A DNA stretch of 64,000 bases. Source: JAHECQ01 sp963775125. Its GTDB lineage: Bacteria; Actinomycetota; Acidimicrobiia; Acidimicrobiales; SZUA-35. This document shows, piece after piece, positions 56,644 to 64,000 of the stretch. Numbering within the stretch: position 1 is the stretch's first letter; each line of letters begins with the position of its first letter. Under the pieces are notes generated by a model that saw only the letters and a program-made list of their open reading frames with translations, was not told the origin of the DNA and ran no database searches. The stretch lies in the NCBI GenBank assembly GCA_963775125.1, contig CAVZHQ010000007.1:124001-188000 (forward strand). The letters run 5' to 3'. The position numbers and the translations under genes were made by a program.

Positions 56644-58722
56644 GTGGTTCGCACACGCACGCTACGAGATCGTCGAGTCTGGGCCCGGCCGTTGGCCGCC
56701 GCCATCCTGGCCGCGGCGGCATCTGCCGGTCCAGTGGGGGCCCAGGTCGGTGGCAAGGCCGCCGACAAGCAGCCGAGCCTCTTCGAACGGCCGCTGCAGG
56801 CCCAGGAAGCGTTGGCCCGCGTGGGGAACCAACTCGCCGCGCTGGCCGCCCGGAACCCCGACATCCCGTTGGAACGACTCGAGCACTTCTTCGAGGACTC
56901 GACCTCCTGGGTCGACCGGTCGGGCAAGTTGTTCATCGTGGAACCGGCGCCCGTACAGGTCGGCGAGCCCGACCCGGTGCTCAGCAGCACGGTCGACCTG
57001 GCGGCCACGTTCGACCTGGAGAGCAAGCCCGGGAACCCTCGTACGATCTACCTGGACTTCACCGGTGACACGATCACGGGGACCGGTTGGAACTCGTCGT
57101 TCGGCGCAACGATCGTCGCTGAACCCTGGAGTCAGGACGCGACCCCAGGCGCGTTCTCCAACGCCGAGCTCACCGCCATTCACAGCATCTGGGCCCGTGT
57201 CGCCGAGGACTACGCGCCGTTCAACGTGAACGTCACCACCAAGGATCTCGGGGCGTCGGCCATCAACCGGGCTGACTCGTCCGACCAGGTCTTCGGCACC
57301 CGCGTGCTGATGACCACCGCAAACAATTCGGTCAAGGCATCGTGTGGGTGCGGCGGCATAGCCTACGTCGGCGTCTTCGACACCGTCGGCTCGTCCTACC
57401 AGCCGGCGTTCGTGTTCAACACCGGCACCAAGTCGGCGGCCGAGGCAGCATCGCACGAGGCGGGCCACAACATGGGATTGGGCCACGATGGCACCCAAAC
57501 CCTCGGCTACTACGAGGGTCACAGTTCGTGGGCACCGATCATGGGCGTCGGGTACAGCAGGCCCATCGTCCAGTGGTCGAAGGGCGAGTACTCGGGCGCC
57601 AACCGGACCGAAGACGACTACGTCATCATGGCCGGCAATGGCTTGGTTGCAGCCGGCGACGATCATGGCAACGGGCTGTCGACCGCGACTGCACTCACCG
57701 ATGCGTCGTTCATCGTGGACGGCATCATCGCAACACCGACGGACACCGACGTCTTCACCTTCACCAGCGGCGGGGGTTCCATGACCCTTACGGCCAACCC
57801 GGCGACGGTCAGCCCCAACCTCGACCTGAGCATGGAGTTGCGCAGCAGCGCGGGAGCGCTCGTGGCCGCGTCGAACCCCGCGTCGGCGACGACGAACAGT
57901 GATGTTGCCTCCGGTCTGGGGGCCAGCTTGTCGGTGACCATCCCGGCCGGGACGTACAGCGTGCACCTCGACGGCGTCGGCCAGGGCAGCGCACTCACCA
58001 CCGGATACTCCGACTACGGAAGCCTCGGTCGGTACCGGTTGACGGGCACGCTGCCGGCGCCGTCACAGCGACCGACTGCCTCGGCCTCCGCATCGGTGAC
58101 GACCGGCCTCGCCCCGCTGACGGTCAACTTCACCGGCTCGGGGGCCGACTCCGACGGATCGATCGTCGGCTACCGGTGGGAGTTCGGCGACGGCACCACC
58201 AGCACGCTGCAGAACCCGAGCCGCGTGTACACCGACGCGGGCTCGTACACGGCGACGCTGACCGTGACCGACGACTCCGGGCTCACCGGTGTTGCCACCG
58301 TCGTCATCACGGCAACCGCCCCGCTGGTCGGGATCGATGTCTCGTCGGTCGTCGCTACGGGCTCGACGAACCGGCAGGGCAGTGCCGGCTCGGCCACGGT
58401 GACGGTACGGAATGGAGCCAATGCCGTCGTGCCGGGGGTTGTGGTCTCGGGACAATGGACCCTGACCCGATCGGCGGGTACGACGACGGTCGGAACGTTC
58501 AGCGGGACCACCGGCTCGGGGGGAACCGTCACATCGACATCGTCGAGAGTGACGGCGTCGGCCGGTGACACACTCAAGTTCTGCGTCACGAACCTCGGGG
58601 CTCCGCCCGGGACCTACTACGACTCGACCGTGAGTTCGGCGTCCAGCTGCGGAACCTGGACGGTCACGGGCACGAGCAAGCCCGGTGGCGGCCGGAACCG
58701 ATCCAGCATTCGACAGGGGTAG
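56644..58722 (+). CDS. Secreted metzincin-type zinc protease with PKD domain
   Basis: The 692-residue protein has an export signal (PLAAAILAAAASAGPVGAQ) and a propeptide region. The catalytic domain holds the zinc site ASHEAGHNMGLGHDG (HExxHxxGxxH, first His near 272), with a downstream MGVGYSRP region supplying the Met-turn. A pre-peptidase-like domain (about 360-470), a PKD domain (about 480-560; YRWEFGDGTTS and YTATLTVTDDSG) and a final beta domain follow. The GTG start at 56644 is chosen to keep the signal. It probably degrades extracellular protein and polymer substrates. Confidence 0.8.
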   Translation: MVRTRTLRDRRVWARPLAAAILAAAASAGPVGAQVGGKAADKQPSLFERPLQAQEALARVGNQLAALAARNPDIPLERLEHFFEDSTSWVDRSGKLFIVEPAPVQVGEPDPVLSSTVDLAATFDLESKPGNPRTIYLDFTGDTITGTGWNSSFGATIVAEPWSQDATPGAFSNAELTAIHSIWARVAEDYAPFNVNVTTKDLGASAINRADSSDQVFGTRVLMTTANNSVKASCGCGGIAYVGVFDTVGSSYQPAFVFNTGTKSAAEAASHEAGHNMGLGHDGTQTLGYYEGHSSWAPIMGVGYSRPIVQWSKGEYSGANRTEDDYVIMAGNGLVAAGDDHGNGLSTATALTDASFIVDGIIATPTDTDVFTFTSGGGSMTLTANPATVSPNLDLSMELRSSAGALVAASNPASATTNSDVASGLGASLSVTIPAGTYSVHLDGVGQGSALTTGYSDYGSLGRYRLTGTLPAPSQRPTASASASVTTGLAPLTVNFTGSGADSDGSIVGYRWEFGDGTTSTLQNPSRVYTDAGSYTATLTVTDDSGLTGVATVVITATAPLVGIDVSSVVATGSTNRQGSAGSATVTVRNGANAVVPGVVVSGQWTLTRSAGTTTVGTFSGTTGSGGTVTSTSSRVTASAGDTLKFCVTNLGAPPGTYYDSTVSSASSCGTWTVTGTSKPGGGRNRSSIRQG

Positions 58723-58810
58723 CAGCCGCCGTCCTCCTTGGGTCGATGTGAAGTGCCGCTGCGGTCTCGGCTAGACCGGGACGGACGAAGCCGACCCGAG
58801 GAGACGAAAA

Positions 58811-59569
58811 ATGAGCGAGCCCGGACAAGAGCTGGCAGGCCGAGTTGCCCTGATCACCGGAGGTGGTCGGGAGAAGGGGCAAGGCGCGGCCGAAGGCCGG
58901 TTGTTTGCCTCCCGTGGGGCAACCGTGATCTTGGCCGACGTCCTGGACGAGGAAGGCGAACGTACCGCCGGATCCATCGACGGCGCCGAGTACGTGCACC
59001 TCGACGTCACCTCCGAGTCCGAATGGGACGCGGTGGTCGCCGACGTCATCGCCCGACACGGTCGCCTCGATGTGCTCATCAACAACGCCGGCATCGCCCG
59101 CATGGGTCGCCTCGTCAACACGAACCTCGACGACTGGGACCTCACGATTGCGGTCAATCAGACCGGCGTCTTCCTCGGCATGCGTGCAGCGGCACGAGCC
59201 ATGATCGACGCCGGCAACGGCGGGTCGATCGTCAACATCAGCTCGGTTGCCGGCATGCAGGGGCTGTTCGGATCGTCGGCCTACGGCGCGTCGAAGTGGG
59301 CGGTTCGGGGCATGACGAAGATCGCGGCCAAGGAACTCGGACGCAACAACATCCGGGTGAACTCGATCCATCCCGGCTTCATCGACACCGACATGCTTGC
59401 TCAAGGCAACTTCGACGACGAGACCCGAGCCAAGATGGCCCGTAGCGCCCCGATTGGTCGCCTCGGCGTCCCCGAGGACATCGCCAACATGGCGCTCTAC
59501 CTGTCAACCGACGCCGCCGGCTTCGTCACCGGCCAGGAATTCGTCGTCGACGGCGGCTGGCACGGCTGA
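58811..59569 (+). CDS. Short-chain dehydrogenase/reductase, copy 2
   Basis: This SDR of 252 residues has NNAGIARMG, the Ser of ISSVAG, YGASKWAVRGMTKIAAKEL (Tyr/Lys) and VVDGGWHG. Its nucleotide loop is unusual: TGGGREKGQG has two extra residues compared with the common TGxxxGxG. The reaction is an NAD(P)-linked oxidation or reduction of an unknown alcohol or ketone. The ATG follows GAGGAGA. Palindrome D2 separates it from the converging TPP gene. Confidence 0.85.
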   Translation: MSEPGQELAGRVALITGGGREKGQGAAEGRLFASRGATVILADVLDEEGERTAGSIDGAEYVHLDVTSESEWDAVVADVIARHGRLDVLINNAGIARMGRLVNTNLDDWDLTIAVNQTGVFLGMRAAARAMIDAGNGGSIVNISSVAGMQGLFGSSAYGASKWAVRGMTKIAAKELGRNNIRVNSIHPGFIDTDMLAQGNFDDETRAKMARSAPIGRLGVPEDIANMALYLSTDAAGFVTGQEFVVDGGWHG

Positions 59570-59582
59570 CAACCCGACCAAA

Positions 59583-59623
59583 TTTGCAGCGAAACCCACG
59601 TCAGACGTGGTTTTCGCTGCAAA
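59583..59623. terminator. Palindrome D2, probable bidirectional terminator
   Basis: TTTGCAGCGAAA (59583-59594) and TTTCGCTGCAAA (59612-59623) extend inward to CCACG/CGTGG with one mismatch and a TCAGA loop. T and A runs at the ends and its place between converging genes suggest it ends transcription on both strands. Its centre matches D1. Confidence 0.7.
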
Positions 59624-59641
59624 GAACGTGGTTGGGGGCGA

Positions 59642-61283
59642 TCAGCGTGCGGTCCAGGGGCGGCCGACGATGGCCCAGGGGTCGGGGAGCTCGCCTAGCG
59701 GGACGTCGATGAGGCAGGGCTCGTTGGCCTCGACCGCGTCGGACAGGGCCTGGCCGAATTCTTTCGGTGAATGGGCCCGGTAACCGGTCATCCCGAACGC
59801 GTCGGCGAGTTTCAGCATGTCCGGGTTGGTGAGGTCGGTGCCGTGGTGCACACCGTCGAACTGCTGCTTGTGCATCCGACGAACGTTGCCGTAGGCGCCG
59901 TCGGTGAAGACCACACCGATCAGGGGCAGCTGGTACTGCATGACCGTGGCCATCTCGGACAGGCCGTAGCCGAAGCCGCCATCTCCGTTGAGCGAGACCA
60001 CCGGCCGATGCGGGTTGCCGACCGCGGCACCGACCGCGGTGGGGTAGCCGTAACCGAGCGTGCCCTGATATCCCGGGTCGATGTAGCTGCGAGGATGATG
60101 CACGGGGAACAGTTGGCGAGCGGCGTACCCGACCTGGGTGAGCTCGTTGACGAGCACGGTGTCGTCGGGAAGCGCGGCCCGCATCGCGGCGACATAGGAC
60201 CGCTGCGGTTCGAGCGGAAGCGAACTCCGACTGGATCCAATCACGGACCTCGTCGAGGTCGTGGCACCACGGCGCGCGTTCGCCGCTGAGCCGGTCGGCC
60301 AAGGCGCCACAACCGGTCCGGGCATCGCCGGTGACCGTTTGGTGGAAGGAGCGCGGCGCCAGAAAGGCTCGAGGATCGTTGTTCAGCGAGATGAGGGTCG
60401 CTTCCGGGGACAGATCGAGCGGTCGGCCTTGCGCGTTGAGCGCCCGCGTGCCGACGAACAACACCACGTCGGCGCGGTGCAGTAGTTCCTTGTGGCCGAG
60501 CGGCAACACCGCCAGCGGATGCCGATCGTCGAAGGCGCCCTTGCCGTTGGGGCTCGAGACCAACGGCGCACCGAGCGCAGTGGCCAGCGCAGCCAGCTCG
60601 TCCCACGCCTCGGCCGCGCAACCGCCACCCCCGACGTAGATGACCGGTCGCTCGGCCGCGGCCAGACGCTCGGCCGCCGCGTCGAGGTCGGCTGCGGCGC
60701 CGGCCGGCGGCGTTCCCCACGGTTCGGCGCCGATGGCCGGCCCATCGGTTCGGCGGTAGAGGATGTCCGGTGGGATCTCGACCGCTATCGGCCCCGGACC
60801 CGCAGCCAACGCAACCATCGCTCCGTGGATCGCGCCGGCAACCTGATCGGGATCAGTGACCAGCGTCGATGACCGGCACAGCTGGGCGATCAGCCCAGAC
60901 TGGTCGGGGATCTCGTGCAGCAGTCCGAGGTCCGCGCCGATGCCGCGGGTGGGGATCTGCCCGGCGAGGAACAGCACCTTCGACGAACACGCAAGCGCCG
61001 TCACCAGCCCTGCGCCGGCGTTCAGGACGCCCGGTCCCGGGACGACGAGGCCAACGCCGATCTTCCCGGTCGACCGCGAATAGCCATCGGCCGCGTAGGT
61101 GGCGGTCTGCTCGTGGCGGGTGGCGATGAAGGTGATGTCGTCGGCGTACAGCGACAGGCCGTTCATGGCGTAGTCGAGCTGGACGCCCGGGATGCCGAAG
61201 ATGTGGGTCACCCCTTCGGCTGCCAGCTGCCGGGCCAGGGAAATGCCGCCGGTCGTCACGGTGGGGGTCTCGGTGGTGGTCAC
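59642..61283 (-). CDS. Thiamine-pyrophosphate-dependent enzyme (acetolactate synthase-like), frameshifted
   Basis: The protein (about 546 residues) has the three domains of the acetolactate synthase and benzoylformate decarboxylase superfamily. These are an N-terminal PYR domain with the catalytic Glu (TRHEQTATYAADGYSR), a central domain (VIYVGGGGCAAEAWDELAALA) and a PP domain with the TPP/Mg site NGDGGFGYGLSEMATVMQY and the later FTDGAYGN Asn. One base is surplus near 60225, between IQSEF and LPLEPQRSYVAAMRAAL. The missing C-terminal FAD-type features suggest a decarboxylase or lyase, not certain. It is convergent with SDR copy 2. Confidence 0.75.
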
Positions 61284-61321
61284 CCCAGGGACCCTAGTGC
61301 GACGGGCGGCTTCGACGCCTG

Positions 61322-61960
61322 CTACGGGGTTGCCCGGAACAACCGCTTGAGATGTATCGACTCGCCCGCTCCCTCGACCATGTTCGGCGAGAGAGCAGCG
61401 ATCGCGTCGAGGTTCGATTGCTGGCTGAAGAATTTGGTCCGCGTCGATTCGAAATCTTCCATCGACTCGATGCCCGTCAGGAGCGACAATCCGCCGTACG
61501 GCCCGCTGACCTGGCTCTGCACCGCGACCGTCACTGCCCCAGCCTCGAGCACCCGCTTGGCCAAATCGACGAAGCCGAGCACGGCCTCGCCGGCCCGTTC
61601 GCCCTTGGCCAGCCCGGTGATGACGGTATAGACGCCCGCGGGACGATCAGGGTCGGACTCGCCAAAGACGATTTCGCCCAGATCCTCCATGATCGGTTCG
61701 TGGAGGAGACTCGCCATCTCGTGATAGAGCGCGACATGCGCCGGGTCGGACATGAACCTCTCGGCGCCGTCGATCAGCTGGGCGACCGGTCCGATGGACG
61801 AGGCGATGAAGGTTCCCGACGGGGCACCCGCAAAGGCGTAGGTGACCGTCATGGGCAGGCCCGTGATCTTGGCCGTGCTCTCGGCCATCTTGCAGGCGAC
61901 GGTTCCCAGCGCCATCTCCTGGCCAGGCTTGGCCAATGCTCGATACCTCTGCATGTACAT
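61322..61960 (-). CDS. Hypothetical protein, possible dimeric alpha/beta-barrel fold
   Basis: A protein of 212 residues has the rough pattern of two ferredoxin-like repeats: MTVTYAFAGAPSGTFIASSIGPVAQLIDG, then GAVTVAVQSQVSGPYGGLSLLTGIESMEDFE, and a C-terminal SIHLKRLFRATP. It resembles NIPSNAP or antibiotic-biosynthesis-monooxygenase-like proteins in outline only. The stop is 38 bases after the TPP gene's proposed start. It lies opposite P450 copy 3, with 114 bases between starts and a small dyad (62036-62051) in the gap. Confidence 0.5.
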   Translation of the reverse strand: MYMQRYRALAKPGQEMALGTVACKMAESTAKITGLPMTVTYAFAGAPSGTFIASSIGPVAQLIDGAERFMSDPAHVALYHEMASLLHEPIMEDLGEIVFGESDPDRPAGVYTVITGLAKGERAGEAVLGFVDLAKRVLEAGAVTVAVQSQVSGPYGGLSLLTGIESMEDFESTRTKFFSQQSNLDAIAALSPNMVEGAGESIHLKRLFRATP

Positions 61961-62035
61961 TGGGGGTCCCTTCCGGTTGCTCGGCTCGCTCGTGCGAGCT
62001 GAAGCGGACGCTAGGACGGCAGTACGGCGCTCACC

Positions 62036-62051
62036 ATAGGGGTTTCCCTAT
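62036..62051. promoter_or_regulatory. Dyad upstream of P450 copy 3
   Basis: ATAGGG-GTTT-CCCTAT is a perfect 6-bp inverted repeat 24-39 bases before the P450 ATG and in the gap between divergent genes. Possible operator for a TetR-type regulator; none is encoded in the window. Confidence 0.4.
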
Positions 62052-62074
62052 TTCGGCTTGCCTAGGATCGGGCG

Positions 62075-63364
62075 ATGGCCGATGACTATCACCAGCTTCG
62101 TGACGCTGCGCCGCCGGCTCCTGCGGGCTGCCCGGTGAACCGCGAGTGGAGCCCGTTGAACGAGGACTATCTGGCCGACCCGTACCCCATTGCCAGCGCG
62201 CTGCGTGACGACTGCCCGCTCTTCTACGCCGAGCAGTTGGGCTACGTCGTCATCACCGAGATGGCCGACATCCTCGACGTGTTCAACCAGCCCGACGTGT
62301 ACTCGTCGGAGATCGTCCAAGACCCGGTGTTCCCGCTGGGCGAGCAGGCGAGGGCGGTCCTCGCCGCACCCGACTTCAACCCACAGAAGGTGATGTCGAA
62401 TCGCCAGGCCCCCGACCACGGCCGCATCCGCAAGTACACCCGCCAAGGTTTCTCGCGGCGGCGGCTCCAGACGCTCGAGCCCTACGTCCGCCGCCGTTCG
62501 GGTGAACTGATCGACGACATGATCGCAGCCAAGGCATCAGGAGGCGGACCGATCGAGTTCATCGACGCCTTCGCCTTCCCGCTTCCGGGCGAGACGGTGT
62601 TCCGGTTCATCGGTTTCCCCGAGGTCGACGACGAGCGACTGAAGCACTGGTGTGCCGACCGCAAGGCCTTCTCGTGGGGCCGGCCGACCGAAGAGGAACA
62701 AGCTGCCATCGCCGAGAAGATGCTGGCCTACTGGCGGTACTGCCGGGAGTTCACGGCGACGAAGCAAGCGAACCGGGGCGACGACTTCGCTTCGGAGCTG
62801 TTGGCCGCCCACGACGCCGACGCCACCGAACTCACCTACCGAGAGGTCGAGTCCATCCTCTACGGCCTGAGCTTCGCCGGGCACGAAGCGGTCACGGCCC
62901 TCATCTGCAACTGCCTCCTGTGTCTCCTGCCCCGCCGGGACCAATGGGACCAGCTGGTCGCCGATCCCTCGCTGATCCCGAACGCAGTCGAGGAAGTCCT
63001 CCGGTTCGAGTCGAGTCAGATCTCGTGGCGTCGCGTCACCACCCAGGACACCGAGCTTCGCGGCGTCGCGTTGCCCGCAGGCACTCGCATCTTCATGAAC
63101 TTCGCCTCGGCCAATCGGCAGGCCGATCTGTTCGACAACCCTGACGAATTCGACATCCACCGTCCGAACGCCGCCCAGCACATCTCGTTCGGTAAGGGAA
63201 TGCACTATTGCCTCGGAGCCAACCTGGCCAAGTTCGAGGCCGTGCTGGTGCTGGAGGCGCTGGTCGATCGACTGCCAACCTTGCGGATGGTCGAGGACCA
63301 AGAGATTTGGAGCTCTCCCAACATCACGTTCCGCGGACCCGAGCAGCTGCTGGTCGATTTCTGA
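62075..63364 (+). CDS. Cytochrome P450, copy 3, with altered I-helix
   Basis: The 429-residue P450 has a K-helix EEVLRFESSQISWRR and a haem loop FGKGMHYCLGANLAK with Cys near 379. The I-helix reads GLSFAGHEAVTALI, so the acid-alcohol pair usually seen as (D/E)T is Glu followed by Ala-Val: the oxygen-activating Thr is missing. P450eryF, known to lack this Thr, relies on substrate-assisted proton delivery, so that may also apply here. It is convergent with the CMD gene, with 20 bases between stops. Confidence 0.8.
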   Translation: MADDYHQLRDAAPPAPAGCPVNREWSPLNEDYLADPYPIASALRDDCPLFYAEQLGYVVITEMADILDVFNQPDVYSSEIVQDPVFPLGEQARAVLAAPDFNPQKVMSNRQAPDHGRIRKYTRQGFSRRRLQTLEPYVRRRSGELIDDMIAAKASGGGPIEFIDAFAFPLPGETVFRFIGFPEVDDERLKHWCADRKAFSWGRPTEEEQAAIAEKMLAYWRYCREFTATKQANRGDDFASELLAAHDADATELTYREVESILYGLSFAGHEAVTALICNCLLCLLPRRDQWDQLVADPSLIPNAVEEVLRFESSQISWRRVTTQDTELRGVALPAGTRIFMNFASANRQADLFDNPDEFDIHRPNAAQHISFGKGMHYCLGANLAKFEAVLVLEALVDRLPTLRMVEDQEIWSSPNITFRGPEQLLVDF

Positions 63365-63384
63365 ATTCGATGTTCGGGTCGACG

Positions 63385-63993
63385 TCAGCCTTGCGGCCCG
63401 AACTGCAGAGGGCAGGTGGGTCCGATGGCCTCGCCCGTCTCGGGATCGACCTCGGTGAGGAACGTGGCGTGGAAGCGGTTGATCACGTTGCTCATGCCCA
63501 CCGTGAAACAGATCTCCATGATCTGACGGGTGGTGAAGTGCTCCTGGAGCCGACCGTACAGCTCGTTGTCGATGGGCTCCATGAGGGTCGACCGGCGGGC
63601 GTAGTCGACGATTGCCGCCTCGTCGGGCTCGTACACGCCGTCCGGCAGCACATCGTCATCGAGATGGCCGAGCTTGGCCTCGCTGAGTCCGGCGCTCCGA
63701 CCGAGCACCACGTGGGTCGGAATTCAATAGTGGCAATCGTTGGCCACTGATGCCCCGAGGTAGGCCAGCTCCCGTTGAGCCGGTGTCAGGGAGTTGTTGC
63801 TGTAGGCCTTGTTCCCGAAGTTGAGCATCGCCGAGAAGATCTCGGTGTGGTTGGCCATGGCCCGATAGACATTGATGTCTCTCCACGGTTGAGCCTCGTT
63901 GTTCTCCATCTGTCGACGAATCTTGAGCAGCAGTTCTGCGGCAAGAGGGTCAGTGTTCGGATCATCGGGATCAACCAGCGGAAGTCGGGCCAT
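63385..63993 (-). CDS. CMD-family (AhpD-like) protein with in-frame UGA, candidate selenoprotein
   Basis: One reading frame of 202 codons encodes a carboxymuconolactone decarboxylase-fold protein, interrupted only by TGA at codon 90 (63724-63726). The segment before it, ELAYLGASVANDCHY, and after it, IPTHVVLGRSAGLSEAKL, are the typical CMD/AhpD-like active-site region, where DCHYC-x-x-H is expected. The UGA therefore stands at the second Cys of CxxC. The rest (ADYARRST-like IVDYARRSTLMEPIDN, HFTTRQIMEICFTVGMSNVINRFHATFL) is intact. A hairpin suitable for a bacterial SECIS follows (63691-63709). Family members are thiol peroxidase or disulphide enzymes. Whether UGA is read as Sec depends on SelA-D genes not seen here. 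Confidence 0.7.
63691..63709 (-). promoter_or_regulatory. Candidate bacterial SECIS hairpin
   Basis: On the minus strand GGUGCUC pairs with GAGCGCC (7 bp, one G-U), with the 5-base loop GGUCG. The loop begins 22 nt after the UGA, inside the usual 16-37 nt window. The GGUC of the loop matches the start of the Escherichia coli fdhF SECIS loop. A further 6-bp stem, CCGACC/GGUCGG, overlaps it as an alternative fold. Confidence 0.55.
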
Positions 63994-64000
63994 GGCCGCC

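Noticed and set aside
1..64000. tRNA or rRNA genes
   Set aside because: No cloverleaf, conserved T-loop pattern or rRNA stretch was recognised in the gaps on either strand by eye.

Overview
The window is high-GC DNA that looks chromosomal and actinobacterial. It has several F420- or flavin-type enzymes (luciferase-like oxidoreductases, a Ddn-type reductase, a PPOX-fold protein), three cytochromes P450, 13E12/DUF222 HNH genes, lipoproteins with Thr/Ser-rich linkers, an excalibur-type secreted protein and a giant surface protein ending in an LAFTG sorting signal. An Acidimicrobiia-like lineage fits this mix, but that is inference. No rRNA, tRNA, complete insertion sequence or CRISPR array was seen.

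Layout. 0-7 kb: the 3' end of a carotenoid oxygenase gene (+), then a minus-strand block with an HNH/DUF222 gene, an FeS-type photolyase, and a coupled luciferase-like oxidoreductase, Ddn-type reductase and PEP-utiliser-like swivel protein. 7-11.7 kb: a double VOC protein with a coupled micro-ORF, an acyl-CoA-dehydrogenase-fold enzyme, two coupled exported proteins, a candidate structured RNA leader and a DUF4287-type protein. 11.7-17 kb: a minus-strand operon of imelysin, di-haem oxidoreductase, imelysin-like lipoprotein, HTTM membrane protein and anchored protein, probably for periplasmic metal (iron) handling. 17-29.8 kb: an accessory zone with many broken genes (membrane protein, patatin, HTH module, helicase relic, a second HNH/DUF222 copy) beside intact lipoproteins, a methyltransferase and a DUF3179 lipoprotein. 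29.9-38.5 kb: one 2,863-residue surface protein of DUF11 and SdrD-B repeats. 38.6-47.8 kb: VOC, phytanoyl-CoA dioxygenase-like, PPOX-fold, gamma-glutamyltransferase, a second swivel protein, a GGDEF-EAL protein, pyrophosphatase and DUF2237. 48-64 kb: a third swivel protein, three P450s, Nei-type glycosylase, tandem GNAT, two SDRs, a luciferase-like enzyme, a metzincin protease, a TPP enzyme and a carboxymuconolactone-decarboxylase-family (CMD) gene.

The strongest unusual signal is that last gene (63385-63993, minus). Its reading frame is open except for one UGA exactly where the second Cys of the CxxC motif is expected. A 7-bp stem with a GGUCG loop begins 15 nt after the UGA, as a bacterial SECIS element would, so it is a candidate selenoprotein that standard gene calling would split in two. 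Other points worth a second look are four families of intergenic palindromes (A-D), paired 16-18-bp palindromes whose centres change together in the two HNH/DUF222 loci, a four-helix leader RNA candidate at 10.9 kb, and three swivel-domain phosphotransferase-like proteins with no ATP-grasp domain.

Single-base frameshifts are frequent in the first 26 kb (about 1553, 3335, 5500, 6130, 6565, 9575, several in 14.5-17 kb and 18.05-18.85 kb, 19002, 19.63-19.70 kb, 25.8 kb) and rare later (38868, 60225). Several repaired frames end in exact ATGA or GTGA overlaps with the next gene, so many of these are probably sequence errors. The helicase relic and the second HNH copy look truly degraded.
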